A DNA stretch of 5,110 bases from CAZBGL01 sp964491375 (GCA_964491375.1 CAZBGL010000333.1:1-5110); one strand, 5' to 3'. Counted from the first letter of the stretch, positions 1 to 5,110 are shown. The notes: generated from the letters alone by a model not told the origin. Made by a program: numbers and translations.

Positions 1-79
1 GCCGGCCGAGACGTACCTCGAGAACCTGGAACGCAACGCCGCTCTCCTGATCGAGGCCCTGACCGCGGAGTCCCGGTGA
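1..79 (+). CDS. Metal ABC transporter substrate-binding protein (ZnuA/TroA-like), C-terminal fragment
   Basis: Only the last 25 codons are visible, read from base 2 to the TGA at 77-79; the start lies upstream of the window. The peptide begins PAETYLENLERNAALL and ends LTAESR. This amphipathic helix, with a TYLENLERN-like segment and a run of Leu/Ala, is what the C-terminal helix of periplasmic or lipoprotein metal-binding proteins of the ZnuA/TroA (cluster A-I) family usually looks like. Such proteins capture Zn, Mn or Fe ions and deliver them to the membrane permease. The stronger argument is context: the stop codon overlaps the start of a matching metal-transporter ATPase, followed by its permease. 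The metal-ligand histidines are outside the window, so specificity cannot be judged. The fragment is short, so the family call rests largely on neighbours. Confidence 0.7.
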   Translation, partial: PAETYLENLERNAALLIEALTAESR

Positions 80-879
80 AGCCCCTGCCCGCTGCCCCGC
101 CCCCGGCGATCCGGTTCGAAAACGTCACCGTGGCCTACGACGGCACACCCGCCCTGGAGGACGTCACGCTGGACATCCCCGCCGGCGTGCTCGTGGGCGT
201 GATCGGGCCCAACGGCTCGGGGAAGACCACGCTCCTCAAGGCCATCCTCGGGCTGGTGAACCCCGTGCAGGGCCGGATCCACGTGGGCGACCAGTGCTGC
301 CACAGCCTCCGGAAGATCCGCAAGGACATCGGGTACGTGCCCCAGGCCTCCCGGATCGACCCCCACTTCCCCGTCAAGGTGCTGGACGTGGTGCTCATGG
401 GGCTGTATCCGGGCCTGGGCCTCCTGCGGGGCCCCGGCCGGCAGGGCCGCCGGAAGGCCCTGGAGGCCCTGGAGGCCGTGGGCATGGAGGGATACGCGCG
501 GCACCCGGCCGGTCGGCTTTCCGGCGGGCAACTCCAGCGGGTGGCCATCGCCCGCGCCCTGGTGCGGGACCCCAAGATCCTGCTCCTGGACGAGCCGTTC
601 ACCGGGCTCGACGTCCGCAGCCAGCAGGCCGTGATGGACCTGGTCGAACGGACCCACCGGGAGCGGGGGCTTACGACGCTTCTGGTCACCCACGACGTGA
701 ACCTGGTGTACCCGCACCTGGACCTGGTGCTGGGGCTCAACCGGCGGGTGCACACCTTCGGCCCCCCCCAGGAGGCCCTGGTGCAGGAGGCCCTGGAGCG
801 GATGTACGGGGCCCGCGTGCACGTGCACGAGGCCCACGGCCGGCCCTTCGTGTTCGCCGGGGACCACCACCATGGGTGA
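76..879 (+). CDS. Metal ABC transporter ATP-binding protein (ZnuC/TroB-like)
   Basis: This 267-residue cytoplasmic ATPase powers uptake of a divalent metal, probably Zn or Mn, through the permease encoded next. All ABC motifs are intact: Walker A GPNGSGKT (44-51), Q-loop Gln90 in YVPQ, signature LSGGQ (148-152), Walker B ILLLDEP (168-174), D-loop GLD (177-179) and switch His206 in VTHD. The YVPQASRIDPHFPVKVLDVV stretch (88-107) is typical of the ZnuC/TroB/MntB group. The tail is histidine-rich, with His249, 251, 254 and HHH at 264-266, a trait seen in other metal ABC ATPases that may bind metal. The GTG start at 76 overlaps the previous stop as GTGA and has CGGAG at 66-70 five bases upstream. 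The first ten residues are Pro/Ala-rich and precede the conserved fold. An 8-C run at 762-769 lies near the 3' end. The exact metal is not determined. Confidence 0.93.
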   Translation: MKPLPAAPPPAIRFENVTVAYDGTPALEDVTLDIPAGVLVGVIGPNGSGKTTLLKAILGLVNPVQGRIHVGDQCCHSLRKIRKDIGYVPQASRIDPHFPVKVLDVVLMGLYPGLGLLRGPGRQGRRKALEALEAVGMEGYARHPAGRLSGGQLQRVAIARALVRDPKILLLDEPFTGLDVRSQQAVMDLVERTHRERGLTTLLVTHDVNLVYPHLDLVLGLNRRVHTFGPPQEALVQEALERMYGARVHVHEAHGRPFVFAGDHHHG

Positions 880-1687
880 GATGTTCCAGTACGCGTTCGT
901 GCAGCGGGCCCTGGTGGGGAGCCTGCTCGTGGGCACCTCGTGTTCGCTCGTGGGCGTGTTCGTGGTGCTCCGGGGGCTGGCGTTCATCGGCGCGGGCATC
1001 GCCCACGCGGCCTTCGGAGGGGTGGCCCTGGGGTTCCTCCTGGGCTGGAACCCCTTGATCACGGCCGTGGCGTTCTGCCTGGGCACCACGGGAGCGATCC
1101 ACCTGACCAGCCAGGCGGGCCGCATCCGGATGGACGCCTCCATCGGGATCTTCTACGCCCTCACCATGGCCCTGGGGATCCTGTTCGTGGGGCTCATGAA
1201 GACCTATGACGCCCGGCTGTACGGGTACCTGTTCGGCAACATCCTGTCGGTGACGAGGACGGATCTGGCGATCATCGCCGCGCTCACGGTGCTGGTGGCC
1301 GGCGCGGTGCTCGTGTTCTTCAAGGAGTTCCAGCTCCTGTCCTTCGATCCGGAGGTGGCCGAGGCCCTGGGCCTGCCGGCGGGGAGGCTTTCGTTCCTCA
1401 TGCTCACCCTGGTGAGCCTGACGATCGTGTTGTCCCTGGATGCGGTGGGGGTGCTCCTGGTGTTCGCCCTGATCGTGACACCGGCCTCGGCCGCCTACCA
1501 GCTCACGTACGACTACCGCGTCCTGTTCCTCCTGGCGATCCTGTTCGGGAACCTTTCGTGCTTCTTGGGCCTGGTGCTCTCCTACGGGCTGGACGTGCCC
1601 TCGGGCGCCACGATCGTGCTCACGGCCACCGGGATCTTTTTCCTGTGCCTGGCCCTTTCCCCCAAGCGAAGGACGGTGCACCGGTGA
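872..1687 (+). CDS. Metal ABC transporter permease (ZnuB/TroC-like, ABC-3 family)
   Basis: This 271-residue inner-membrane protein is the transport channel partner of the preceding ATPase. Many long hydrophobic segments are visible, at roughly residues 12-33, 36-58, 62-72, 91-108, 131-150, 173-207, 215-238 and 246-262, as expected for the ABC-3 permease fold. Family landmarks include GAGIAHAAFGGVALG (40-54), the cytoplasmic FDPEVAEALGL segment (158-168) that probably contacts the ATPase, GVLLVFALIVTPASAA (193-208) and VPSGATIVL (242-250). Length is normal for the family. The ATG at 872 overlaps the ATPase gene by 8 bp; GGGG at 859-862 is a weak but correctly placed ribosome site. The next ATG, at 881, would lie directly against GGGTGAG and is less likely. 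There is only one permease gene, so the transporter probably works as a homodimer. Zn, Mn and Fe importers share this architecture and the sequence read by eye does not separate them. Confidence 0.93.
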   Translation: MGEMFQYAFVQRALVGSLLVGTSCSLVGVFVVLRGLAFIGAGIAHAAFGGVALGFLLGWNPLITAVAFCLGTTGAIHLTSQAGRIRMDASIGIFYALTMALGILFVGLMKTYDARLYGYLFGNILSVTRTDLAIIAALTVLVAGAVLVFFKEFQLLSFDPEVAEALGLPAGRLSFLMLTLVSLTIVLSLDAVGVLLVFALIVTPASAAYQLTYDYRVLFLLAILFGNLSCFLGLVLSYGLDVPSGATIVLTATGIFFLCLALSPKRRTVHR

Positions 1688-3117
1688 CGCGCGCGCTGAC
1701 CGACACGGCCTACTCCGAACTCCGGAAGATCTTTCCGGCCGACCGGGTTTCCCGGGGGGCGTCGGTGCTGGACCTCCACAGCCGGGACGAGTCGTTCCAC
1801 GAGCCCCGCCGGCCCGACGCCGTGGCCTGGCCGGTGAGCACCGACGAGGTGCGCCGGGCGGTGGAATGGGCGGCCGAGCACGGGATTCCCGTGACGCCCT
1901 GGGGAGCGGGCACCAGCGTGGAGGGCAACCCCGTGCCGGTGCGGGGAGGCCTGGTGCTGGACTTCACCCGGATGGACCGGATCCTGGAGGTGCGGCCCGA
2001 GGACTTCCTCGTCACGGTGGAGCCCGGGGTGCGGTACACGGACCTCAACCGGGAGCTCAACCGCCGCCGCACCGGGCTCTTTTTCCCGCCGGATCCGGGT
2101 GCCGCCGCCAGCATCGGCGGCATGGTGGGCAACAACGCCTCGGGCGTCCGCACGGTGCGCTACGGGCCCACCAGCCGGTTCGTGCAGCGGCTCGAGGTGG
2201 TGCTGGCCGACGGCCGGGTCGTCGAGGCCGGCACCCTGGCGCCGAAGTCCTCGGCCGGCCTGGACCTGGTGCGGCTGTTCGTGGGGAGCGAGGGGATCCT
2301 GGGCGTGTTCACGCGCATCACGCTCGCGCTCGCGCCCCTGCCGCCCGAGGTGCTCACGGCGGTGGCGCCGTTCCCGGACGCGGCCTCGGCCACCCGTGCG
2401 GTGACCTCGATCATGGGCGCGGGCCTGGGCGTGGCGGCGTGCGAATTCCTGGACGACGCCACGGTGCAGGCGGTGGAGCGGGCCGCCGGGCTGGGGCTTC
2501 CGGACCGGCCGCTCCTGTTCCTGGAGTTCCACGGCACGAGCCGGGCGGGCCTGGAGGCCGACGCCGGGCTCGTGGAGGAGATCTGCCGGGGCGAGGGGGC
2601 GCTGGGGTTCGAGGCCGGGATCGGACCGGACGAGCGGGCGCGCCTGTGGGACGCCCGCCACCGGGCCTACCACACGATCCGCGAAAGCCACCCCGGGGAG
2701 AGCATCCTGATCGTGGACGCGGCCGTGCCCCGGAGCCGGTACCCCGAGCTCGTGGACCGGGCCCGGGAGGCCCTGGGGCGGCGGGGCCTGAGGGGATACA
2801 TCTTCGGCCATGCGGGCGACGGCAACCTGCACTGCCTGATCGTGGAGCGCCCCGGGGACCGGGACCGCTGGTGCCGGGTGGAGGAGGCCAACGCCGAGAT
2901 CGTGGAGGGGGCGCTCGCGCTGGGCGGCACGGCCACGGGCGAGCACGGCGTGGGCATCGGGAAGCGCCGGTTCCTGCCGAGGGAACACGGCCCGGCCCTG
3001 GACGTGATGCGCGCCGTGAAGGCGGCCCTGGACCCCCGGGGGCTGTTGAACCCGGGCAAGCTGCTCCCCGATGCGCACGGGGAGCAGCGCGCCCCGGCCC
3101 GGGGGGGGACATCGTGA
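1684..3117 (+). CDS. FAD-binding oxidoreductase, GlcD / D-lactate dehydrogenase (DLD) type
   Basis: This 477-residue flavoprotein probably oxidises a D-2-hydroxy acid (D-lactate, glycolate or similar) to the 2-oxo acid. The N-terminal PCMH-type FAD domain (about 40-220) carries PWGAGTSVEGN (72-82), PPDPGAAASIGGMVGNNASG (135-154) and SAGLDLVRLFVGSEG (190-204). The C-terminal FAD-oxidase domain (about 222-462) carries LWDARHRA (321-328), GHAGDGNLH (375-383), GEHGVGIGK (419-427) and DPRGLLNPGK (450-459). His376, His383 and Glu420 match the positions that bind a catalytic divalent metal in characterised D-2-hydroxyglutarate and D-lactate dehydrogenases. The GTG at 1684 overlaps the permease stop as GTGA, with GAAGGA at 1668-1673; an ATG at 1558 in this frame lies inside the permease gene and is not the start. 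No signal peptide, membrane segment or Fe-S domain is visible, and no GlcE/GlcF partner follows. The substrate and electron acceptor are unknown. Confidence 0.9.
   Translation: MTRALTDTAYSELRKIFPADRVSRGASVLDLHSRDESFHEPRRPDAVAWPVSTDEVRRAVEWAAEHGIPVTPWGAGTSVEGNPVPVRGGLVLDFTRMDRILEVRPEDFLVTVEPGVRYTDLNRELNRRRTGLFFPPDPGAAASIGGMVGNNASGVRTVRYGPTSRFVQRLEVVLADGRVVEAGTLAPKSSAGLDLVRLFVGSEGILGVFTRITLALAPLPPEVLTAVAPFPDAASATRAVTSIMGAGLGVAACEFLDDATVQAVERAAGLGLPDRPLLFLEFHGTSRAGLEADAGLVEEICRGEGALGFEAGIGPDERARLWDARHRAYHTIRESHPGESILIVDAAVPRSRYPELVDRAREALGRRGLRGYIFGHAGDGNLHCLIVERPGDRDRWCRVEEANAEIVEGALALGGTATGEHGVGIGKRRFLPREHGPALDVMRAVKAALDPRGLLNPGKLLPDAHGEQRAPARGGTS
3060..3088 (+). promoter_or_regulatory. Strong hairpin at the end of the FAD-oxidase gene, upstream of the kinase start
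   Basis: An 11-bp perfect inverted repeat is visible: arm GCTGCTCCCCG at 3060-3070, loop ATGCGCA at 3071-3077, arm CGGGGAGCAGC at 3078-3088. It lies in the last codons of the oxidase gene, after the conserved domain ends, and stops 25 bases before the kinase GTG. No T-run follows, so it is not a standard intrinsic terminator. It could slow polymerase or ribosomes, protect a cut mRNA end, or tune kinase translation. In so GC-rich a region it could also be chance; the role is inference. Confidence 0.45.
3101..3108 (+). repeat. G8 homopolymer at the oxidase/kinase junction
   Basis: Eight consecutive G residues span 3101-3108, in the codons for the last Arg-Gly-Gly of the oxidase and just before the kinase GTG at 3114. 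The run also supplies the only G-rich ribosome-binding sequence for the kinase. The kinase frame is open upstream through this point, so a -1 slip on the run would join the oxidase frame directly to the kinase frame. Whether slippage occurs is unknown. Confidence 0.5.
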
Positions 3118-4559
3118 AAGAGATCCAGGCCCTCTTGGGGCTCCGGCTCTTCGACCTGGTTCCGGAACCGGTGTTCGCCCTGGATCCGGATGGGCGGTTC
3201 CTCCTGGTGAACCGGGCGGCGGCCCGGTACCTGGGCCGGCCGGCCCACGAGGTGGTGGGCCGGAGCGTACGGGAGCTGTTCCCGGCCGAACAGGCCGAGC
3301 GGCAACTCGAGGTGATCCGCCGGGTGGTGGAGACCGGGGAGCCGTTCCTGGAAGAGCGGGTCACGCCCGTGGGCGAGGAGCGGTTCGTGTTCCAGTACGC
3401 CGTGCACCGGCTCGACGGGCCCTCGGGTCGGCCCCTGGGGGTGCTCGGCATGGTCCGGGACGTGACCGCCCTGGTTGCCCTGGAGCGTTGCTACGCGGAG
3501 CTCTACGAGCGGGCCACCGACGCCCTGTTCGGCATCGACCGGGAGGGCCGGCTGCGGGTGCTGAACCGCCAGGCCGAGGAGCTCTCGGGCTATACGCGGG
3601 AGCAACTGGAGAACCTGCATTTCTCCCAGGTGGTGCCCCCCGACGAGGTGGAGCGGCTCCAGCGCTACTTCCGGGCGCGCCTGGAGGGGCGAGACGCGCC
3701 CACCCAGTACGAGGTGCGGTACGTCCACGCCAGCGGCGAGGAGCGCTGGGCCGAGGTGCGGATCTCCCGGGAGACCAGCTCGGTGGGCACGTTTCAGGCC
3801 TCGGTGCGGGACATCACGGACCGCAAGCGCCTGGAGGCCCTGCGCAAGGAGTTCCTCCACATGGTCGGCCACGACATCAAGGCCCCGCTGGCGGTGATCC
3901 AGGGGTTCGCGAGCGCCCTGGAGTCGGGGATGTACGGGAAGTTGGCCGGCGAGCAGGGGGAGTGTGTCCGGCAGATCCTGGAGGCCAGCCGGCGGCTGCG
4001 GCGGCTGGTGGAGCAGTTCCTCCTGGCCGAACGGCTCGCCGGGGGTGTGGAGTGGACGGCCCGGCCGGGGCCGGCCGCCGCCGTGTTCCAGGGCTGTGCC
4101 CGCGCGTTCCGGTTGCAGGCCGAGCGGGCCGGGGTGGCGTTGCGGGTCTCGTGCGAGGTCCAGCCGTGTGTGAGGGTGGGCGACGCGGAGGGGTTGCGGC
4201 ACATCCTGGACAACCTGCTGACCAATGCCCTCAAGTTCACCCCCCGGGGCGGACGGGTGGACCTGCGGCTGGCGCCGGAAGCCGGCCGGGTGCGGCTGGA
4301 GGTCCGGGACAACGGCCGGGGCATCCCCGCAAAGGACCTGGAGCGGCTGTTCGAGAAGTTCTACCGGGCCTCCAACGCCGGGGGCACGGCGGGCTCGGGC
4401 CTGGGGCTGTACATCGTCCGGCGGCTCGTGGAGCGGGCCGGCGGGGATCTCCGGGTGGAGAGCCGCGAAGGCGAGGGCACCCGGTTCACCGTGTGGTTGC
4501 CCGTGGAGGGGGCGGCCGACGAACGTGGAAAGGAGGCATCGTGTCCGACGAACTCGTGA
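3114..4559 (+). CDS. Cytoplasmic two-PAS sensor histidine kinase
   Basis: This 481-residue kinase autophosphorylates on histidine and would pass phosphate to a response regulator, none of which is encoded in the window. Two PAS domains are recognisable, at about 10-120 (LVPEPVFALDPDGRFLLVN, ending VRDVTALVALE) and 127-237 (ATDALFGIDREGRLRVLNR, ending VRDITDRKRL). A short helical linker leads to a HisKA domain with His253 in GHDIKAPLAVIQGF. The HATPase domain has the N box HILDNLLTNALKFTP (363-377, Asn367 and Asn371), G1 DNGRGIP (399-405), F box LFEKFYRA (412-419) and G2 GSGLGLYI (427-434), so it looks fully active. No membrane segment or signal peptide is visible, which implies sensing of an intracellular cue, such as redox state or a small ligand; the cue is unknown. 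The GTG at 3114 overlaps the oxidase stop as GTGA and follows a G8 run. Open frame upstream to 1866 is only shadow of the oxidase gene. Confidence 0.92.
   Translation: MKEIQALLGLRLFDLVPEPVFALDPDGRFLLVNRAAARYLGRPAHEVVGRSVRELFPAEQAERQLEVIRRVVETGEPFLEERVTPVGEERFVFQYAVHRLDGPSGRPLGVLGMVRDVTALVALERCYAELYERATDALFGIDREGRLRVLNRQAEELSGYTREQLENLHFSQVVPPDEVERLQRYFRARLEGRDAPTQYEVRYVHASGEERWAEVRISRETSSVGTFQASVRDITDRKRLEALRKEFLHMVGHDIKAPLAVIQGFASALESGMYGKLAGEQGECVRQILEASRRLRRLVEQFLLAERLAGGVEWTARPGPAAAVFQGCARAFRLQAERAGVALRVSCEVQPCVRVGDAEGLRHILDNLLTNALKFTPRGGRVDLRLAPEAGRVRLEVRDNGRGIPAKDLERLFEKFYRASNAGGTAGSGLGLYIVRRLVERAGGDLRVESREGEGTRFTVWLPVEGAADERGKEASCPTNS
4530..4536 (+). promoter_or_regulatory. Consensus ribosome-binding site for the CMD-family gene
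   Basis: AAGGAGG at 4530-4536 is the strongest Shine-Dalgarno match seen in the window. It lies within the last codons of the kinase gene and four bases before the GTG at 4541. It supports the start at 4541 over the in-frame GTG at 4556, which would sit 19 bases away, and it suggests that the last gene is translated more strongly than those before it. Confidence 0.75.
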
Positions 4560-4939
4560 AGAAGACCGCGGAGACCGCGAAGCTCTACTTCGACGGGGTG
4601 CCCGGGGAGCGGCCGTACGAGCTGTGGCGGTCGTTCGACAAGGGCCTGGCCCGCGACCTGTCGCTGTTCATCACCGGCCAGATGTACGCCCGCCAGGTGA
4701 TCCCCCACCCGGTGCGGCAGATGATCACCGTGGCGGCCCTGACCGTGCTGGAGAAGACCGAGGAGCTGGAGCTCCACCTCCACGCGGCCCTCAACGTGGG
4801 GTGCAAGCCCCGGGAGCTGGCCGAGGTGATCTTCCAGACGGCCGTGTACGGCGGGGTGCCCGCCATGAACCAGGGGCTCAAGGCGCTGCGCCGGGTACTG
4901 GAGCAGCGGGGGCTCTGGCCCCTGGAGCCGGATCGGTAG
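4541..4939 (+). CDS. Carboxymuconolactone decarboxylase (CMD) family protein
   Basis: This 132-residue, probably all-helical protein has the CMD-family core in its second half: MITVAALTVLEKTEELELHL (61-80), HAALNVGCKPRELAEVIFQT (81-100) and AVYGGVPAMN (101-110). His79 and His81, the Glu residues at 92 and 95 and the Tyr-Gly-Gly-x-Pro stretch follow the usual family pattern. Family members include gamma-carboxymuconolactone decarboxylase (PcaC) and the AhpD alkylhydroperoxidases. AhpD uses a CxxC pair, whereas this protein has a single cysteine (Cys88), so a thiol-disulfide peroxidase role is unlikely. No protocatechuate-pathway gene is nearby, so the decarboxylase activity should not be assumed either. 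The GTG at 4541 overlaps the kinase gene by 19 bp and is preceded by AAGGAGG. GTG at 4556 is an alternative start that would remake the GTGA overlap seen earlier in the operon. The biochemical function is unknown. Confidence 0.85.
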   Translation: MSDELVKKTAETAKLYFDGVPGERPYELWRSFDKGLARDLSLFITGQMYARQVIPHPVRQMITVAALTVLEKTEELELHLHAALNVGCKPRELAEVIFQTAVYGGVPAMNQGLKALRRVLEQRGLWPLEPDR

Positions 4940-4952
4940 GCGCGCCCGGCCC

Positions 4953-4980
4953 TTTCCCCGCCAAGCCCGGGCAGGGGAAA
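4953..4980. terminator. Hairpin between convergent genes, possible bidirectional terminator
   Basis: TTTCCCCGCC at 4953-4962 can pair with GGC at 4970-4972 and GGGGAAA at 4974-4980, leaving one bulged A (4973) and a 7-base loop. It sits 14 bases after the operon's TAG and 12 bases from the stop of the opposing gene, where a shared terminator is expected. No T-run follows on either strand, so it may need help from Rho or simply protect 3' ends. No other feature was seen in the gap at 4940-4991. Confidence 0.5.
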
Positions 4981-4991
4981 CCCGCCGGATC

Positions 4992-5110
4992 TCATCGCAG
5001 GTGTGCAAAGTGGTCGAAGCCGGTGCGCTGCGGAAGGGGACGGGGTTTCCCCCGCTCCCGGAGCCGTAGGCCCGTGCCGGGCACGATCCGCCCGATGCGG
5101 GTCACGGGGA
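4992..5110 (-). CDS. thiL: Probable thiamine-monophosphate kinase (ThiL), C-terminal fragment
   Basis: Reading leftward from base 5108 gives 38 residues before a TGA (complement of 4992-4994); the rest of the gene lies beyond the window. The peptide starts PVTRIGRIVPGTGLRLRERG and ends RTGFDHFAHLR. A segment of the form IGxIVxGxGxxL followed about 15-20 residues later by a G(F/Y/W)DHF motif is the usual end of ThiL, which phosphorylates thiamine monophosphate to thiamine diphosphate with ATP. Here these are residues 5-16 and 30-34. The fragment is too short for a complete ORF and no catalytic residue is in view, so the call rests on this C-terminal pattern, recognised from memory. The gene is convergent with the metal-transport operon and shows no functional link to it. 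Confidence 0.6.
   Translation of the reverse strand, partial: PVTRIGRIVPGTGLRLRERGKPRPLPQRTGFDHFAHLR

Noticed and set aside
1..75. Search for a Zur/Fur operator or promoter ahead of the ATPase gene
   Set aside because: The sequence is coding (end of the substrate-binding protein) with no AT-rich promoter or palindrome; the control region must be upstream of the window.
1558..1683. ATG at 1558 as the start of the FAD oxidase
   Set aside because: It would overlap the permease gene by 130 bp, adds residues with no family match, and the GTG at 1684 has a ribosome site and the GTGA overlap.
1582..3078. A 498-codon open frame on the - strand opposite the FAD-oxidase gene
   Set aside because: Its product is low-complexity, rich in Arg, Pro, Gly, His and Gln, with no recognisable motif. 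It is the mirror of a GC-rich gene. The + strand frame has complete FAD-enzyme motifs.
1866..3113. N-terminal extension of the kinase frame upstream of 3114
   Set aside because: The extra residues are Gly/Arg/Ala/Pro-rich and overlap the whole oxidase gene in another frame. The first PAS domain begins right after the GTG at 3114.
4061..4082. GGCCGG/CCGGCC repeats in the kinase gene
   Set aside because: They fall in a Pro/Gly/Ala-coding stretch between the HisKA and ATPase domains and are explained by codon bias.
2667..4202. A 511-codon open frame on the - strand opposite the oxidase and kinase genes
   Set aside because: It crosses the boundary of two well-supported genes, has no family motif, and its composition is that of a GC-driven shadow frame.
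3071..4540. Long + frame upstream of the CMD protein
   Set aside because: It overlaps the whole kinase gene and translates to Gly/Ala/Arg/Pro-rich noise; family similarity begins only after 4541.
4585..4995. A 136-codon - strand frame near the right end
   Set aside because: It lies opposite the CMD gene and has no motif; the real leftward gene appears to end at 4992 in a different frame.
5073..5085. Short palindrome CGTGCC-G-GGCACG
   Set aside because: It lies in the coding end of the probable thiL gene, has no loop to form a stable hairpin, and such repeats are expected at this GC content.

Overview
This is a GC-rich window (roughly 70% G+C by eye) from a bacterial chromosome. It is almost entirely coding and holds one rightward operon followed by the tail of a leftward gene. 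Composition, heavy GTG start use, densely overlapping genes and a cytoplasmic PAS histidine kinase with an HDIKAPL H-box fit a high-GC proteobacterial or Desulfobacterota-like organism. That placement is inference; nothing here fixes the taxon. No mobile element, tRNA, rRNA or CRISPR array was seen.

Layout of the + strand: (1) bases 1-79, the last 25 codons of what looks like a ZnuA/TroA-type metal-binding protein; (2) 76-879, the ATPase, and (3) 872-1687, the membrane permease of the same ZnuABC/TroABCD-type metal importer; (4) 1684-3117, a GlcD/D-lactate dehydrogenase-type FAD enzyme with the conserved histidine/glutamate metal-site motifs of that family; (5) 3114-4559, a soluble two-PAS histidine kinase without a response regulator beside it; (6) 4541-4939, a small carboxymuconolactone decarboxylase (CMD)-family protein without the AhpD CxxC. 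All five junctions overlap by 3 to 19 bp, and three are the same GTGA stop/start overlap, so the six genes are probably one transcript with coupled translation. The promoter must lie upstream of the window.

On the - strand, 4992-5110 encodes the last 38 residues of a probable thiamine-monophosphate kinase (ThiL), convergent with the operon. The 52-bp gap between them holds a hairpin that may act as a terminator.

How the genes may work together (inference): a divalent-metal importer is tied to a flavoenzyme whose family often uses a catalytic Zn/Mn ion, followed by a PAS kinase that could sense redox or a ligand and a CMD-type small protein. Each gene belongs to a known family. The unusual part is the combination and its tight coupling, plus a strong hairpin and a G8 run at the oxidase/kinase junction.
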